Shown here in pieces: positions 8,752 to 17,261 of a stretch of 64,000 bases of DNA. The stretch is taken from contig NZ_JAHXYR010000001.1 in NCBI RefSeq assembly GCF_019969845.1, positions 992,001 to 1,056,000 of the forward strand, written 5' to 3'. A model generated the notes under the pieces. The model was not told the origin of the DNA and searched no databases. It saw only the letters and a program-made list of their open reading frames with translations. How positions within the stretch are numbered: position 1 is the stretch's first letter; each line of letters begins with the position of its first letter. Source of the DNA: Sphingobacterium sp. GVS05A (GTDB lineage: Bacteria > Bacteroidota > Bacteroidia > Sphingobacteriales > Sphingobacteriaceae). The position numbers were made by a program, and so were the translations under genes.

Positions 8752-9450
8752 ATGCGTAAAATTCACCTGTCTTTGTGTGTTTTCTTTCTGTTTTTGATGA
8801 AGATAAATGCGCAGGAAATAGAAGCGATCAAAGGGGAGACAGCTTATCCTTTTCTATTAAAAGAAGCTGATACCGATGGTGAAGCCTCGGAAAAACAACC
8901 TGTCTTTGTGTTTCTGCATGGCAGAAGTCTATCAGGTACTAATTTGGATCGGGTAAAACGTTATGGTGTACTGTATGCGATCAACAAAGGGCAGGATGTT
9001 CCAGGGATTATTGTTGCTCCCCAATCCCGCGGTGGCTGGGATCCGGATAAAGTGATAGAGATCGTTGATTATGTTATCGCGCATTACAATGCTGATCCTG
9101 ATCGTATCTACGTATGTGGTATGAGTATGGGCGGTTATGGTACCATGGATGTTGCCGGAAAATATCCAGAGAGGATAGCTGCAGCAGTGGCGATTTGTGG
9201 CGGCGGATCGAGCCAATATGCTTCCAACCTGACGCAGGTTCCAATTTGGCTACATCATGGAACAGCTGATCGTGCCGTACCCATTTCAGAATCCAGAAAA
9301 ATTATGAAAGCCATAAAAAAGGTGGACCCTGAAGCTGATGTGAGCTTAAATGTAATAAAAGGAGGGACACATGGTAGTGTGGAACGCTTATTCCACGATG
9401 ATGCGATCTATGACTGGATGTTAAAATTTAAGAAAAAGCATAAATCCTAG
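8752..9450 (+). CDS. Secreted alpha/beta hydrolase (carboxylesterase / PHB depolymerase-like)
   Basis: 232 residues with an N-terminal signal peptide (1-20, cut after NAQ or nearby). The fold is the small alpha/beta hydrolase type: HGRSLSG oxyanion-loop region, the nucleophile elbow GMSMGGYG (Ser near 125), Asp in GTADRAVP and His in KGGTHGSV, giving a complete Ser-Asp-His triad. It resembles the phospholipase/carboxylesterase and prolyl-oligopeptidase-like groups. The substrate cannot be read from the sequence; an ester of plant or peptide origin is possible. Monocistronic, ended by a strong hairpin at 9506-9545, and divergent from sbcD across the 50-bp palindrome. Confidence 0.82.
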   Translation: MRKIHLSLCVFFLFLMKINAQEIEAIKGETAYPFLLKEADTDGEASEKQPVFVFLHGRSLSGTNLDRVKRYGVLYAINKGQDVPGIIVAPQSRGGWDPDKVIEIVDYVIAHYNADPDRIYVCGMSMGGYGTMDVAGKYPERIAAAVAICGGGSSQYASNLTQVPIWLHHGTADRAVPISESRKIMKAIKKVDPEADVSLNVIKGGTHGSVERLFHDDAIYDWMLKFKKKHKS

Positions 9451-9505
9451 GCTGTATGGTATAGCTATTTTATGTGTGGCCTTTTGGCTTCTTAATAATA
9501 TAATG

Positions 9506-9545
9506 AAAATGGGATGTTCAGTAATAACCTGAACATCCCATTTTT
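9506..9545. terminator. Bidirectional terminator
   Basis: Perfect 16-bp stem (9506-9521 with 9529-9544) around a 7-nt loop, with an A run before and a T run after. It can end the hydrolase gene (+) and the L,D-transpeptidase gene (-). Confidence 0.85.
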
Positions 9546-9630
9546 ATTGAATTTTGTTCGTAACCCGTTGGAATCTAATTTTAAATAGTCAATGCTCGGG
9601 TTCGTTTTTACATTTTAAATTTTCTTTATG

Positions 9631-10392
9631 TTAACCTTCATCCGTGTTTTCAAGCCGTTGTTTTCGATTGAATTGCGCCATCAGTACATTTGGTTGATGG
9701 ATCAGGTGCGTTTTCGCAAGGTAGTCCTGATTGTCCGCATAGATAAACAGGAGTGTTCCATCCTTTATTGTGTTGATGATCGGTCCGGCATATTCGCGGG
9801 GAACCGCAGGGCATCCGTAGCTTTTGCCTAACCTTCCCAAGCTTGAGATAGTGCCTGTGCTGCAGTAATCTGCGCCATGCATAACTACATATCGTGCTTT
9901 GGCATTGTCATTTATACCTTCTTCAAGGCCATCCAATACCAAGGAGTAGCCATTTTCACCGTTATAGGTGTTTTCGGTAACAAAAAATCCCAAGGAGCTT
10001 TTTAATGACTCCTGCTGATTCGAAAAATCTGTAGCATAATTTTCACCACTATTTTTTCCGTGTGATACCAAGGTGTTAAAAAGCACTTTTTTGTGTTCCA
10101 GATCAAGTACAACAAGTCTTTTTTCCGTGGATGGCATGGAAAAGTCGATGACTGTCATAATATCTTTGTTGTGGATGGAAAGCTCTTTTCTACCTTCCAT
10201 TGCTTGTCGAAATGCCTCGTATTTTAATACTGGGCCTAGATTCATTTCATCATATAAAGAATCAACGGCTGTCCGTTGACGTTCTACATTTATATGATGG
10301 GTATTGGTTTGTTGATCTGTTGTTTTTAATTCTTCTTTTGATGACAATGCTGTATTAAGTGCCATTAAAAGAAACATAATCGTATTTCCCAT
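9631..10392 (-). CDS. Murein L,D-transpeptidase catalytic-domain protein
   Basis: 253 residues. A hydrophobic N-terminus (1-17) suggests export. The catalytic region carries His172 in YVVMHGADYC and the nucleophile Cys194 in LGKSYGCPAVPRE, which matches the YkuD_2-type L,D-transpeptidases of Bacteroidota (typical motif SxGC). Such enzymes form 3-3 peptidoglycan crosslinks or attach proteins to the wall in the periplasm. The neighbour on the same strand (10475-11494) is a second, differently built L,D-transpeptidase; about 80 bp separate them, and a TATTTTTG box (10421-10428) suggests this gene also has its own promoter. Confidence 0.85.
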   Translation of the reverse strand: MGNTIMFLLMALNTALSSKEELKTTDQQTNTHHINVERQRTAVDSLYDEMNLGPVLKYEAFRQAMEGRKELSIHNKDIMTVIDFSMPSTEKRLVVLDLEHKKVLFNTLVSHGKNSGENYATDFSNQQESLKSSLGFFVTENTYNGENGYSLVLDGLEEGINDNAKARYVVMHGADYCSTGTISSLGRLGKSYGCPAVPREYAGPIINTIKDGTLLFIYADNQDYLAKTHLIHQPNVLMAQFNRKQRLENTDEG

Positions 10393-10420
10393 TCTCCTCC
10401 CTTTTCTGTGTAGATGTTTA

Positions 10421-10428
10421 CAAAAATA
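10421..10428 (-). promoter_or_regulatory. -7 box for L,D-transpeptidase gene
   Basis: Minus-strand TATTTTTG matches TAnnTTTG and lies 29 bp upstream of the ATG at 10392. No clear -33 TTG at the normal distance, so it is weakly supported. Confidence 0.4.
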
Positions 10429-10474
10429 ATTATTAAAGTTAATACATATTTGATTTACAGAATGTTAAATATTG

Positions 10475-11494
10475 TTAATCAATAACAATGATCAAGGAGG
10501 AAAGGTCTTTTGACCGTTTATAGACAAATTGAGCGTGAGATGACGCATTTCTGACACACATATGTGACTTAGGTGTTGTGCCCAAACTTTCACTGTATTC
10601 GATGATGCTACCATTTGGATTATTGACCGGTACACCATGAATATAGGCTCCAGCGGTGAACCGCGTCGCATAGGGAGCAAATCCGCCATAGGTCCGCGTG
10701 CCATCTTCAAAATAGAACATCTTTGATTTGTGCTCTTGGACGACAAACAATCCCGTGGGTGTTTCTTGGGCATGTGGCGGTTTGTGCCGGCCACTGGTCA
10801 CAGGGTTCATGCTGCGCACGAGCCATTCTTTGCCAACTTTTTCCAATGTGCAGATGTTTTGGTTTTTGACATCAACAACATTAATAATGTTAAATTGTAC
10901 ACTATCACTTATCAGGCGCAGATAGCGTTTGGGGACGGTATAATCCCCTTCAAATGATACACCCGCAATAGGTACCCGTGCTAAGGTGTCTGATCCTTTT
11001 ACACGGACCAACCATCCGTCGCGTCCATAACGTACCGGTTTGTCTGTTGTTGGGTCATACAATGGTGCTGCCTGATAACGCTCGACATTGAAACTGTCTG
11101 ACACACGTTTGTAAGAATCCCGTTTGAAATCTTTAATCGTAGGAGCCTCACCTTTTTCATTTTGATAATTTTGAAGGACGGCGTACAATGAGGGTGTCTG
11201 TTGAAAATTTTCAACATAAGCTAGACGTTCCTTTATTTTGTCCCATTGAAAGCTACGCGTGGTATCCTTATAGGGATAGGTATCTTCAAGTGTGTATTTT
11301 TTGTAAAGCAGATCTTTTTTGATCATAATATCTGCTGCTGTCACTACTTTAGGCTTTTCTTCCTGTTTTTTGGCAGTGACAGTGTCTTGATGCTTAATTG
11401 TTTTCTCTTTTTCTACTGTACTTTTCTTTTCCTGCTGGCAGCCCAACGATAGAAACAATAGGCTAAATACGAGACATGTTAATCCTTGATGCAT
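10475..11494 (-). CDS. L,D-transpeptidase lipoprotein (YkuD)
   Basis: 339 residues from the ATG at 11494. This start is chosen because it places a clean lipoprotein signal (FLSLGC, Cys19) at the N-terminus; the longer frame to 11548 adds a polar leader. A Lys/Glu-rich linker (20-55) follows, then a region of unknown fold and a C-terminal YkuD domain. In that domain the usual SHGCVR reads SHMCVRNAS, so the catalytic Cys is present and the preceding Gly is replaced by Met. Expected role is peptidoglycan crosslinking in the periplasm. The change at the Gly position is seen in some Bacteroidota homologues as far as I recall, but its effect on activity is unknown. Confidence 0.85.
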   Translation of the reverse strand: MHQGLTCLVFSLLFLSLGCQQEKKSTVEKEKTIKHQDTVTAKKQEEKPKVVTAADIMIKKDLLYKKYTLEDTYPYKDTTRSFQWDKIKERLAYVENFQQTPSLYAVLQNYQNEKGEAPTIKDFKRDSYKRVSDSFNVERYQAAPLYDPTTDKPVRYGRDGWLVRVKGSDTLARVPIAGVSFEGDYTVPKRYLRLISDSVQFNIINVVDVKNQNICTLEKVGKEWLVRSMNPVTSGRHKPPHAQETPTGLFVVQEHKSKMFYFEDGTRTYGGFAPYATRFTAGAYIHGVPVNNPNGSIIEYSESLGTTPKSHMCVRNASSHAQFVYKRSKDLSSLIIVID

Positions 11495-11571
11495 ATATGG
11501 ATTATGTAAATTATTGTTTTGTTCTTTAAATATAAGAATAAAACACATTTTTTAAATGATTGACAAAAAGT

Positions 11572-11579
11572 TAGTTTTG
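11572..11579 (+). promoter_or_regulatory. -7 box for NUDIX gene
   Basis: TAGTTTTG fits TAnnTTTG, 18 bp before the ATG at 11598. The -33 element is not evident. Confidence 0.4.
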
Positions 11580-11597
11580 TAATTTCAAGTAAAAAGT

Positions 11598-12005
11598 ATG
11601 CATAGGATTGTAATTTGTTCGGCTATGATGCTGAACCCTGAAGGGGAACTATTGATGGTTAGGAAAAAGGGCTCAAAATATTTTCAATTGCCCGGCGGTA
11701 AGATTGTTGCGGGAGAAAGCGATTCGGAAGCCTTGGTTCGGGAACTCCGGGAAGAGTTGCAGTTTGATACAGTGCCTGCGACATTGCAGTTTATTGGTCG
11801 GCATGTGACGCAGGCGGTGAATGAGCGTGATACGCTGGTAGAAGGATATATTTATTTGATCAAACTCGCTATGAAATTTGATTTTCAACCACAGGCCGAA
11901 CTGGAAGAAGTGCAATGGATCAATAAGTGCAATTGGCAAGATTATCGGTTTGCACATCTAGCCGAAGAGTTCGTCATTCCAAAGTGGCTGTCAGGAGAGT
12001 TTTGA
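11598..12005 (+). CDS. NUDIX hydrolase
   Basis: 135 residues, a single-domain NUDIX protein. The Nudix box (GX5EX7REUXEEXGU) is nearly complete: it runs from GGKIVAGES to the REELQF helix at residues about 33-56, with the metal-binding REXXEE core as RELREEL. The LPGGK lead-in is typical of MutT-like enzymes. These act on nucleoside diphosphate derivatives in the cytoplasm; whether this one cleans damaged nucleotides or another substrate is not readable. The gene stands alone, divergent from the L,D-transpeptidase gene, with about 100 bp between them. Confidence 0.88.
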   Translation: MHRIVICSAMMLNPEGELLMVRKKGSKYFQLPGGKIVAGESDSEALVRELREELQFDTVPATLQFIGRHVTQAVNERDTLVEGYIYLIKLAMKFDFQPQAELEEVQWINKCNWQDYRFAHLAEEFVIPKWLSGEF

Positions 12006-12036
12006 TGTTGGATAGCATGATGTGAACAAATTAAGG

Positions 12037-12080
12037 CTTTGTTTGTTAATGTTTTATATATAAACAATTAATAAACAAAG
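12037..12080 (+). repeat. 44-bp imperfect palindrome abutting an OmpA-family gene
   Basis: Left half 12037-12058 and right half 12059-12080 match in 19 of 22 positions as reverse complements. The outer arms are CTTTGTTTGTTAAT and ATTAATAAACAAAG. It ends 3 bp before the ATG at 12084, so it may form an mRNA hairpin covering the start or be an operator. Confidence 0.75.
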
Positions 12081-12083
12081 ATT

Positions 12084-13472
12084 ATGGAAAATCAGCTTTT
12101 AAAATCAGCGAAAGACTTTTTTGATGATGAGGTTCTTACTCGGATCGGACAAAGTCTAAACCAGGATAATGAACAGGTAAAACAGGGCTTAAATGTTGTT
12201 GTTCCCTCTTTGTTTTTGGGATTGAGTCAGCAGGCGGAAGGCGGGGGTGGGATTTCTACAATTCTGGAGCAGGCGAAACAGCGTTTTTCGAATTTTGATG
12301 TGAATCAACTTCTGGGCGGACAGAAAGCTCGTGAAGATGCTGAGGGGCAGTCGGGAGAATCTGGAGGTAGCAATATACTAACTTCAATATTTGGTGGTGG
12401 TCTAGAGACCGTATTGGGTACAGTGGCAGGTTATCTGGGATTCAGCGCTGAGTCGGTACAAAAATTGATGGGCTTGTCCCTGCCAGCTATATTTTCCACT
12501 TTGACCAATAAAGGTCAACAGTGGGATGCGAATACCATAAATCAAACTTTACAGGATAATAAAACAGCTTTTGCTGCCGCTATTCCGGCGGGGTTGGGTT
12601 TGGGCGCTTTTGGGAAATTATTTGATGGTGGCCATTTTTCTGCACCTGAGGAAGTAAAACCTGAAGAGGTCATACCGGATACTCCTGTAGAAGAGCCTGT
12701 AGAACATATTGAAAACCGTCACGGAGCAACAGTCATTAATCCAGCTACTGAGTTGGAAGCACATAAGGAGCCGTTGGCATTGCCTAGAGCAGATGGTGCC
12801 AGAGCGGCAGCGGCAGCGACCGGTTCATCTGGCGGAGGCTGGTGGAAGATTTTGGTTGCATTGATCGTTATTGCATTGCTCTGGTTTTTGTTTGGAAAAG
12901 GCTGTAGTGGCAATAAAAATGGTGGTACTACAGATACCAGTGTCAATCAGGGACAGGTGGATTCAGGAAATACAATGGGAAATGGTACGACCAGTCCGGT
13001 CGATCGTGAGCATTTGGATGTGATGTTGCCGAATGGAGGGAAGCTGGGGGCATTTAAAAGTGGTATAGAAGATCGGTTGGTACAATTTTTAAAATCCGAC
13101 TATAAATCTTTGGGAGAAGATTCATTGAAAAATACTTGGTTTGATTTTGATAACCTGAATTTTGAAACCGGTACAGCGAAAGTATTACCTGAGAGCCAGG
13201 CTCAGCTCAGCAATCTGGCCGAGATTCTAAAAGCTTTCCCCACTGCTAATGTGAAAATTGGTGGATATACAGATAAAACCGGAAATGAAGAATATAATAA
13301 AAAATTATCGTTGGATCGGGCAAATGCGGTGAAGGATTACCTGGACAAGGTGGGGTTGTCTAAGCAGGTGATCGGAGCGGAGGGCTATGGCTCGCAATTT
13401 GCAAAATACCCAGCAGACGCACCAGAGACGGACCGGATTTTAGACCGACATGTTGCGGTTAGTGTAAGGTGA
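12084..13472 (+). CDS. DUF937 - transmembrane - OmpA-domain protein
   Basis: 462 residues with three parts. Residues 1-180 resemble DUF937 (Gly/Leu/Ala-rich helical repeats beginning MENQLLKSAKDFF, with VVPSLFLGL and LSLPAIFSTL). An acidic linker (188-235) and an Ala/Gly stretch lead to one transmembrane helix at about 253-271 (WWKILVALIVIALLWFLF). The C-terminal 110 residues are an OmpA/MotB peptidoglycan-binding domain (IGGYTDKTGNEEYNKKLS, DRANAVKDYL). Without a signal peptide the DUF937 part would stay in the cytoplasm and the OmpA part would reach the periplasmic wall. The function is unknown; a link between cell wall and cytoplasm is inferred. A palindrome lies directly before the start and a strong terminator after it. 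Confidence 0.82.
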   Translation: MENQLLKSAKDFFDDEVLTRIGQSLNQDNEQVKQGLNVVVPSLFLGLSQQAEGGGGISTILEQAKQRFSNFDVNQLLGGQKAREDAEGQSGESGGSNILTSIFGGGLETVLGTVAGYLGFSAESVQKLMGLSLPAIFSTLTNKGQQWDANTINQTLQDNKTAFAAAIPAGLGLGAFGKLFDGGHFSAPEEVKPEEVIPDTPVEEPVEHIENRHGATVINPATELEAHKEPLALPRADGARAAAAATGSSGGGWWKILVALIVIALLWFLFGKGCSGNKNGGTTDTSVNQGQVDSGNTMGNGTTSPVDREHLDVMLPNGGKLGAFKSGIEDRLVQFLKSDYKSLGEDSLKNTWFDFDNLNFETGTAKVLPESQAQLSNLAEILKAFPTANVKIGGYTDKTGNEEYNKKLSLDRANAVKDYLDKVGLSKQVIGAEGYGSQFAKYPADAPETDRILDRHVAVSVR

Positions 13473-13503
13473 TAGGCGAGATTATAGATTTGAGAAGAGA
13501 GAT

Positions 13504-13535
13504 AAAAAAGCGGATCCAAAAGATCCGCTTTTTCT
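13504..13535. terminator. Bidirectional terminator
   Basis: 11-bp stem AAAAGCGGATC (13506-13516) with GATCCGCTTTT (13522-13532), short loop, A/T tails. Placed between convergent genes. Confidence 0.85.
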
Positions 13536-13639
13536 ATTTGCAGCGATTTATTTAATGGATATCTAATTGATTTCGTGAGGATATGAAATCAATCTTGTAA
13601 GCATTTAATAGGTAAAGAAGAGTGTGGAGAATATTTCAT

Positions 13640-14692
13640 TTAGAAACTATATACACATGCTAACAAAAATTGTCCGGCCGATTTTGTTGGAGATAGGTCA
13701 TTCTTGATGAATTTCTCAGTATTGCTTTTGTCAAATCTAATTTCGGGAATGAATTTGAAGCCGTGATAGTTGTATTCGGCTGTCAAGGTAGTTGCTAGCA
13801 TATTTGAACTTGGGACACCATTGGTTTCCTCTTTGTGGGTCTGGAAGAACTCCTCACGTAATCCTATTCCAAAATGTTCGGAGAGATGAACCCTTGGATA
13901 GAGCGCTATCCCAGTGTAACCGCCTTCGGCTCTTCTCTTATAATGTGTGGCATTTACGCCGAGAAAGAATTTTGGTGTGAAATCATAATTTCCGACGAAA
14001 TCTACGAGTGTGCCTGAGCTGTAGTTTTCTTTTCCACCCGCAGACGATCCTGTTAAGAAGTTAAGGTAAAAGCTTCCTTTATCGTTAGGTCTGTAAGCTA
14101 ATTGCGAACCGACATGTGATACGCCGTTTATATCTTGGTATACATTCCAATCATTAAATATACCTACCATCAGCGCAAACTTGTTGGAGAAACTATAGGT
14201 TGCTTTCAGTCCGGCATCTTGAAAAGGGCCGGCACCAAATAAATAAGAAGTGGAGTAATGAAAATTGTAGGTAGGTGAGATAACTTCAAATCCGACGAAT
14301 GTTCCCATAAATCCTGCCGTCAGATTGAGCTTGTCCGTTAGATTATAGCCTACATACAGATTTTGAATGTGGAAGCTATTTTTGTCGTCTCCGGGTTGGC
14401 CGTCTCCATTTACGATAGATCGATATTGCCCGCGAGGTCCAAAAGATAACTCTCCTACAAAAGATGCTTTTTTAAAATTCTTCTTTAAAGCCAGATCAAC
14501 CATGCCAATGGAAACTGAATTATTGTCTTCAGTAAAGTAAGTATTGATATTTGGTTTGTTTTGGAAGTCATATTTCCAATAGGTGTCTACTGATCCTGAT
14601 ATTTCCACTGGTTTTTCCTTATTTTCTTCTTGTGATTTTGATGTTTTGATGAAAATTATTGAAAAGATAATGATTGTTAAGATTTTTTTCAT
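13640..14692 (-). CDS. Outer-membrane beta-barrel porin (BBP2-like)
   Basis: 350 residues with a signal peptide (1-20, TSKSQ). The rest alternates polar and aromatic strands with turns (GSVDTYWKYDF, LNLTAGFMGTFVGFEV, NKFALMVGIFNDWN) and ends with aromatic Phe (ACVYSF), as expected for a BAM substrate. This resembles the outer-membrane porins found next to ammonium transporters in several Bacteroidota. It is divergent from amtB, 259 bp apart, so a role in letting small nitrogen solutes across the outer membrane is inferred. Its leader on the minus strand is A/C-rich and unstructured, typical for genes lacking a Shine-Dalgarno site. Confidence 0.82.
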   Translation of the reverse strand: MKKILTIIIFSIIFIKTSKSQEENKEKPVEISGSVDTYWKYDFQNKPNINTYFTEDNNSVSIGMVDLALKKNFKKASFVGELSFGPRGQYRSIVNGDGQPGDDKNSFHIQNLYVGYNLTDKLNLTAGFMGTFVGFEVISPTYNFHYSTSYLFGAGPFQDAGLKATYSFSNKFALMVGIFNDWNVYQDINGVSHVGSQLAYRPNDKGSFYLNFLTGSSAGGKENYSSGTLVDFVGNYDFTPKFFLGVNATHYKRRAEGGYTGIALYPRVHLSEHFGIGLREEFFQTHKEETNGVPSSNMLATTLTAEYNYHGFKFIPEIRFDKSNTEKFIKNDLSPTKSAGQFLLACVYSF

Positions 14693-14849
14693 GTCTAAGA
14701 GGTTTTAAGTTTGATTTGTTTTGAGTTTTCGGTTGATTTTTAATTGGTTTTTTATAGGTTTTTGTTGTTTTTGTGTTTGTTGATGTGAAATTATGTAAAA
14801 AATATTACAAAAAATAATATTTGATAGTAATTTTTCAATAAAAACACTT

Positions 14850-14857
14850 TATATTTG
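14850..14857 (+). promoter_or_regulatory. -7 box for amtB
   Basis: TATATTTG fits TAnnTTTG, about 95 bp before the ATG. The only upstream TTTG (14820-14823) is 26 bp away, longer than the usual 19-21, so the -33 element is doubtful. Confidence 0.45.
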
Positions 14858-14951
14858 TCAAAACAATAAGTAAAAATAGGTTTTTGTTTTGTTTTTGTAT
14901 TTTAAATAATAATTTATTGATGTATTAATAAAGACTAATCAGTTTAAACAA

Positions 14952-16256
14952 ATGAAAAAAATTATTCCACTCTTAGTTCTGGTACTTTTGGGCGTATTGG
15001 GACTTGTATTTCCATCTATAGATTTGTCTGCACTGGACAAAGCTGAATTCGATACAGGGGATACAGCCTGGTTATTGACTTCCTCAGCGCTAGTGTTGAT
15101 TATGACGCCCGGTCTGGCATTTTTTTACGGCGGGATGGTCAGTAAAAAGAATGTGATCTCAACGATGATGCAGAGTTTTATCTGTATGTGTCTGATGACA
15201 ATCCTTTGGGTAATCGTCGGATTTAGTTTGGCCTTTGGCGAAGATATCGGTGGAATTATAGGTGATCCGCGCACATTCTTTATGATGAAGGGGACGTTAG
15301 GAAATATCGCTTGGGGTGCATTGCCAACTATTCCATTGGTTTTGTTCGCTATGTTCCAACTGAAATTTGCGATTATTACGCCCGCACTTATCACCGGTGC
15401 ATTCGCTGAGCGTATCCGATTCAACTCTTATATGTTGTTTATTATCCTATTCGGTATCTTTATTTATATGCCATTGGCGCATGCGACCTGGCATCCTGAA
15501 GGGATTTTGGCGAAATTTGGTGTCCTTGATTTTGCCGGCGGTACTGTCGTGCACATGTCAGCAGGTTGGGCTGCGTTGGCGGCAGCCATTTATTTAAAAG
15601 GCCGTAAATCACAGACACATAATCCAGCCCGTATAAGCTATGTGATCTTGGGAACAGCCTTACTGTGGTTCGGATGGTTTGGATTTAATGCAGGCTCAGC
15701 TGGTGGTGCCAATACAATAGCAGCTTATGCGTTTGCAACAACAACAACGGCTTCGGCGATGGCAGCGATGGCATGGATATTTGTCGATATTATCCGTGGT
15801 AAAAAGCCGTCAGCGATGGGCGCATGTATTGGTGCTGTCGTGGGCTTGGTTGCGATTACACCAGCAGCGGGTTTTGTCAGTATTCCACACGCTATGGTCA
15901 TTGGATTAGTAGCCGCATTGATCAGTAATCTGGTTGTCTATTTGAGAAGTAAAACAAGTATTGATGATACCTTGGATGTATTTCCTTGTCATGGTGTAGG
16001 TGGTATGGTAGGGATGGTGCTGACCGGTGTATTTGCCCACCATAATGTCAATCCTTTGGTCGTTGATAATGGTTTGTTCTTTGGAGAAACGAAGTTGTTT
16101 TTCGTGCATACCGTTGCCCTGTTCGCGGTATCTTTCTTTGCCTTTGTCGGCTCTTTGGTGCTATTAAAAGTAACGGATCTGATTTCTCCTTTACGTGTGG
16201 AAGAAACAGATGAAGAACTTGGTCTGGACGTTTCTCAGCACGCTGAGGCTCTTTAA
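14952..16256 (+). CDS. amtB: Ammonium transporter
   Basis: 434 residues, the usual length of an Amt protein: a signal-like first segment followed by eleven predicted membrane helices. The twin pore histidines are visible as His177 (PLAHATWHP) and His347 (FPCHGVGG). The selectivity and gating segments (TPGLAFFYGGMVSKKN, WFGFNAGSAGG) are intact. It conducts ammonium/ammonia into the cytoplasm. The last 15 residues are acidic (EETDEELG). No PII (glnK) gene lies next to it, which is uncommon for amtB; a PII gene may be elsewhere. A strong terminator (16282-16328) ends the unit. Confidence 0.95.
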   Translation: MKKIIPLLVLVLLGVLGLVFPSIDLSALDKAEFDTGDTAWLLTSSALVLIMTPGLAFFYGGMVSKKNVISTMMQSFICMCLMTILWVIVGFSLAFGEDIGGIIGDPRTFFMMKGTLGNIAWGALPTIPLVLFAMFQLKFAIITPALITGAFAERIRFNSYMLFIILFGIFIYMPLAHATWHPEGILAKFGVLDFAGGTVVHMSAGWAALAAAIYLKGRKSQTHNPARISYVILGTALLWFGWFGFNAGSAGGANTIAAYAFATTTTASAMAAMAWIFVDIIRGKKPSAMGACIGAVVGLVAITPAAGFVSIPHAMVIGLVAALISNLVVYLRSKTSIDDTLDVFPCHGVGGMVGMVLTGVFAHHNVNPLVVDNGLFFGETKLFFVHTVALFAVSFFAFVGSLVLLKVTDLISPLRVEETDEELGLDVSQHAEAL

Positions 16257-16281
16257 TCCGTTAGACCGGAATAAATTGATC

Positions 16282-16328
16282 ATCCCAAACAATGCTTTTC
16301 CTTACAGCATTGTTTGGGATTTTTTTTG
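16282..16328 (+). terminator. Terminator of amtB
   Basis: Perfect 14-bp stem (16282-16295 with 16307-16320), 11-nt loop, then a T run. Confidence 0.88.
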
Positions 16329-16374
16329 CACCTTTGCCAATGGTTGAATACGCTGGAATAATTGATTTTATGCT

Positions 16375-16680
16375 ATGAAAGATACTACAAAAGATACTTT
16401 ACGTTCGGATTTTGAGAAAATGATGCGCTATTCCTTACAGAAAAATGGGGATTTTAGTTTTAATATATTTGGCGATTATGCCTCATCTGTTCTCAATTTC
16501 TATGTTGGAAGTTCTATTTTAGCACTAGCTGAAAAGCGTGATGCCGCGCTATTTCTTGCGAATCTATATAATGCTGGAATCAAAAATGCCATCGATCAAC
16601 AAGATCTTCAGGAGATTGCTGATGTTTTAGCACAGGATCCGACCCTCAATTACCAAGTAATTGCACCGATTTTCGGCTAA
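16375..16680 (+). CDS. Small hypothetical protein
   Basis: 101 residues, not recognised. No signal or membrane helix; the sequence is mixed charged and hydrophobic and probably helical (LRSDFEKMMRYSLQ, LQEIADVLAQDP). A non-catalytic cytoplasmic protein is likely. The stop shares bases with the stop of the convergent lipocalin gene (4-bp overlap, TAA and TAG on opposite strands). The overlap, an ATG start and neighbour-like codon use support it as real. Sits alone after the amtB terminator. Confidence 0.65.
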   Translation: MKDTTKDTLRSDFEKMMRYSLQKNGDFSFNIFGDYASSVLNFYVGSSILALAEKRDAALFLANLYNAGIKNAIDQQDLQEIADVLAQDPTLNYQVIAPIFG

Positions 16681-17213
16681 TGTTTTGTCCAGACAAGATT
16701 ACCGGTTTCATATCCACATTGTAATGCATAGGTTAGAAACTCATTTCGGATCTTTTCTGGAATCGCTGTATCCCTGCCCAAAATCCACATATAATCGAGA
16801 TTGTCGCCAAATATGAGTGCATATTTATAATCTGGCGTTATTTTTACAATGTTATATCCATTGTAGAAGGGGCCGAAGAAGGAGACTTTCAATGCGCCTT
16901 CATGTGGGCCATTGACAAATTTGGCTCTTCCTATGGATTGTTTCCATTGTTCTTTTTCCTCCGAATAGCCTTGATTATTTACCCGGATCGTTCCATTGTT
17001 ATTTTTGCTGTATTCTGCTGAAACCTGACTCAGCCCTCTTTCCCAACGGAAATCGAGTCGAGCGATTTCAAACCATTTTCCAAGGTATTTATCTAAGTCA
17101 AAAGGGTCCACTACATCGGGGCGCGATATCACCGGCTTTAATGCATTGTATGCAACAGTTCCCAAAGCCACAGCGGCCAGCAGTAAGAGCGATTTTTTCT
17201 TGTCTATATTCAT
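16677..17213 (-). CDS. Lipocalin family protein (Blc-like)
   Basis: 178 residues. An N-terminal hydrophobic segment (about 8-25) after a Lys-rich start is a signal or membrane anchor; there is no lipobox Cys, unlike E. coli Blc. The lipocalin GxW signature is KYLGKWFEIARLD (about 43-55), followed by beta-strand repeats, KVSFFGPFYNGYNI and YMWILGRD. Blc-type lipocalins bind lipids or other hydrophobic molecules and are thought to act in envelope repair. Convergent with the small gene at 16375, sharing stop bases. Confidence 0.88.
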   Translation of the reverse strand: MNIDKKKSLLLLAAVALGTVAYNALKPVISRPDVVDPFDLDKYLGKWFEIARLDFRWERGLSQVSAEYSKNNNGTIRVNNQGYSEEKEQWKQSIGRAKFVNGPHEGALKVSFFGPFYNGYNIVKITPDYKYALIFGDNLDYMWILGRDTAIPEKIRNEFLTYALQCGYETGNLVWTKH

Positions 17214-17261
17214 CTTTTGAATTTGTTTGTTGATAAAACAACAATTTTAATACCAATAAGG

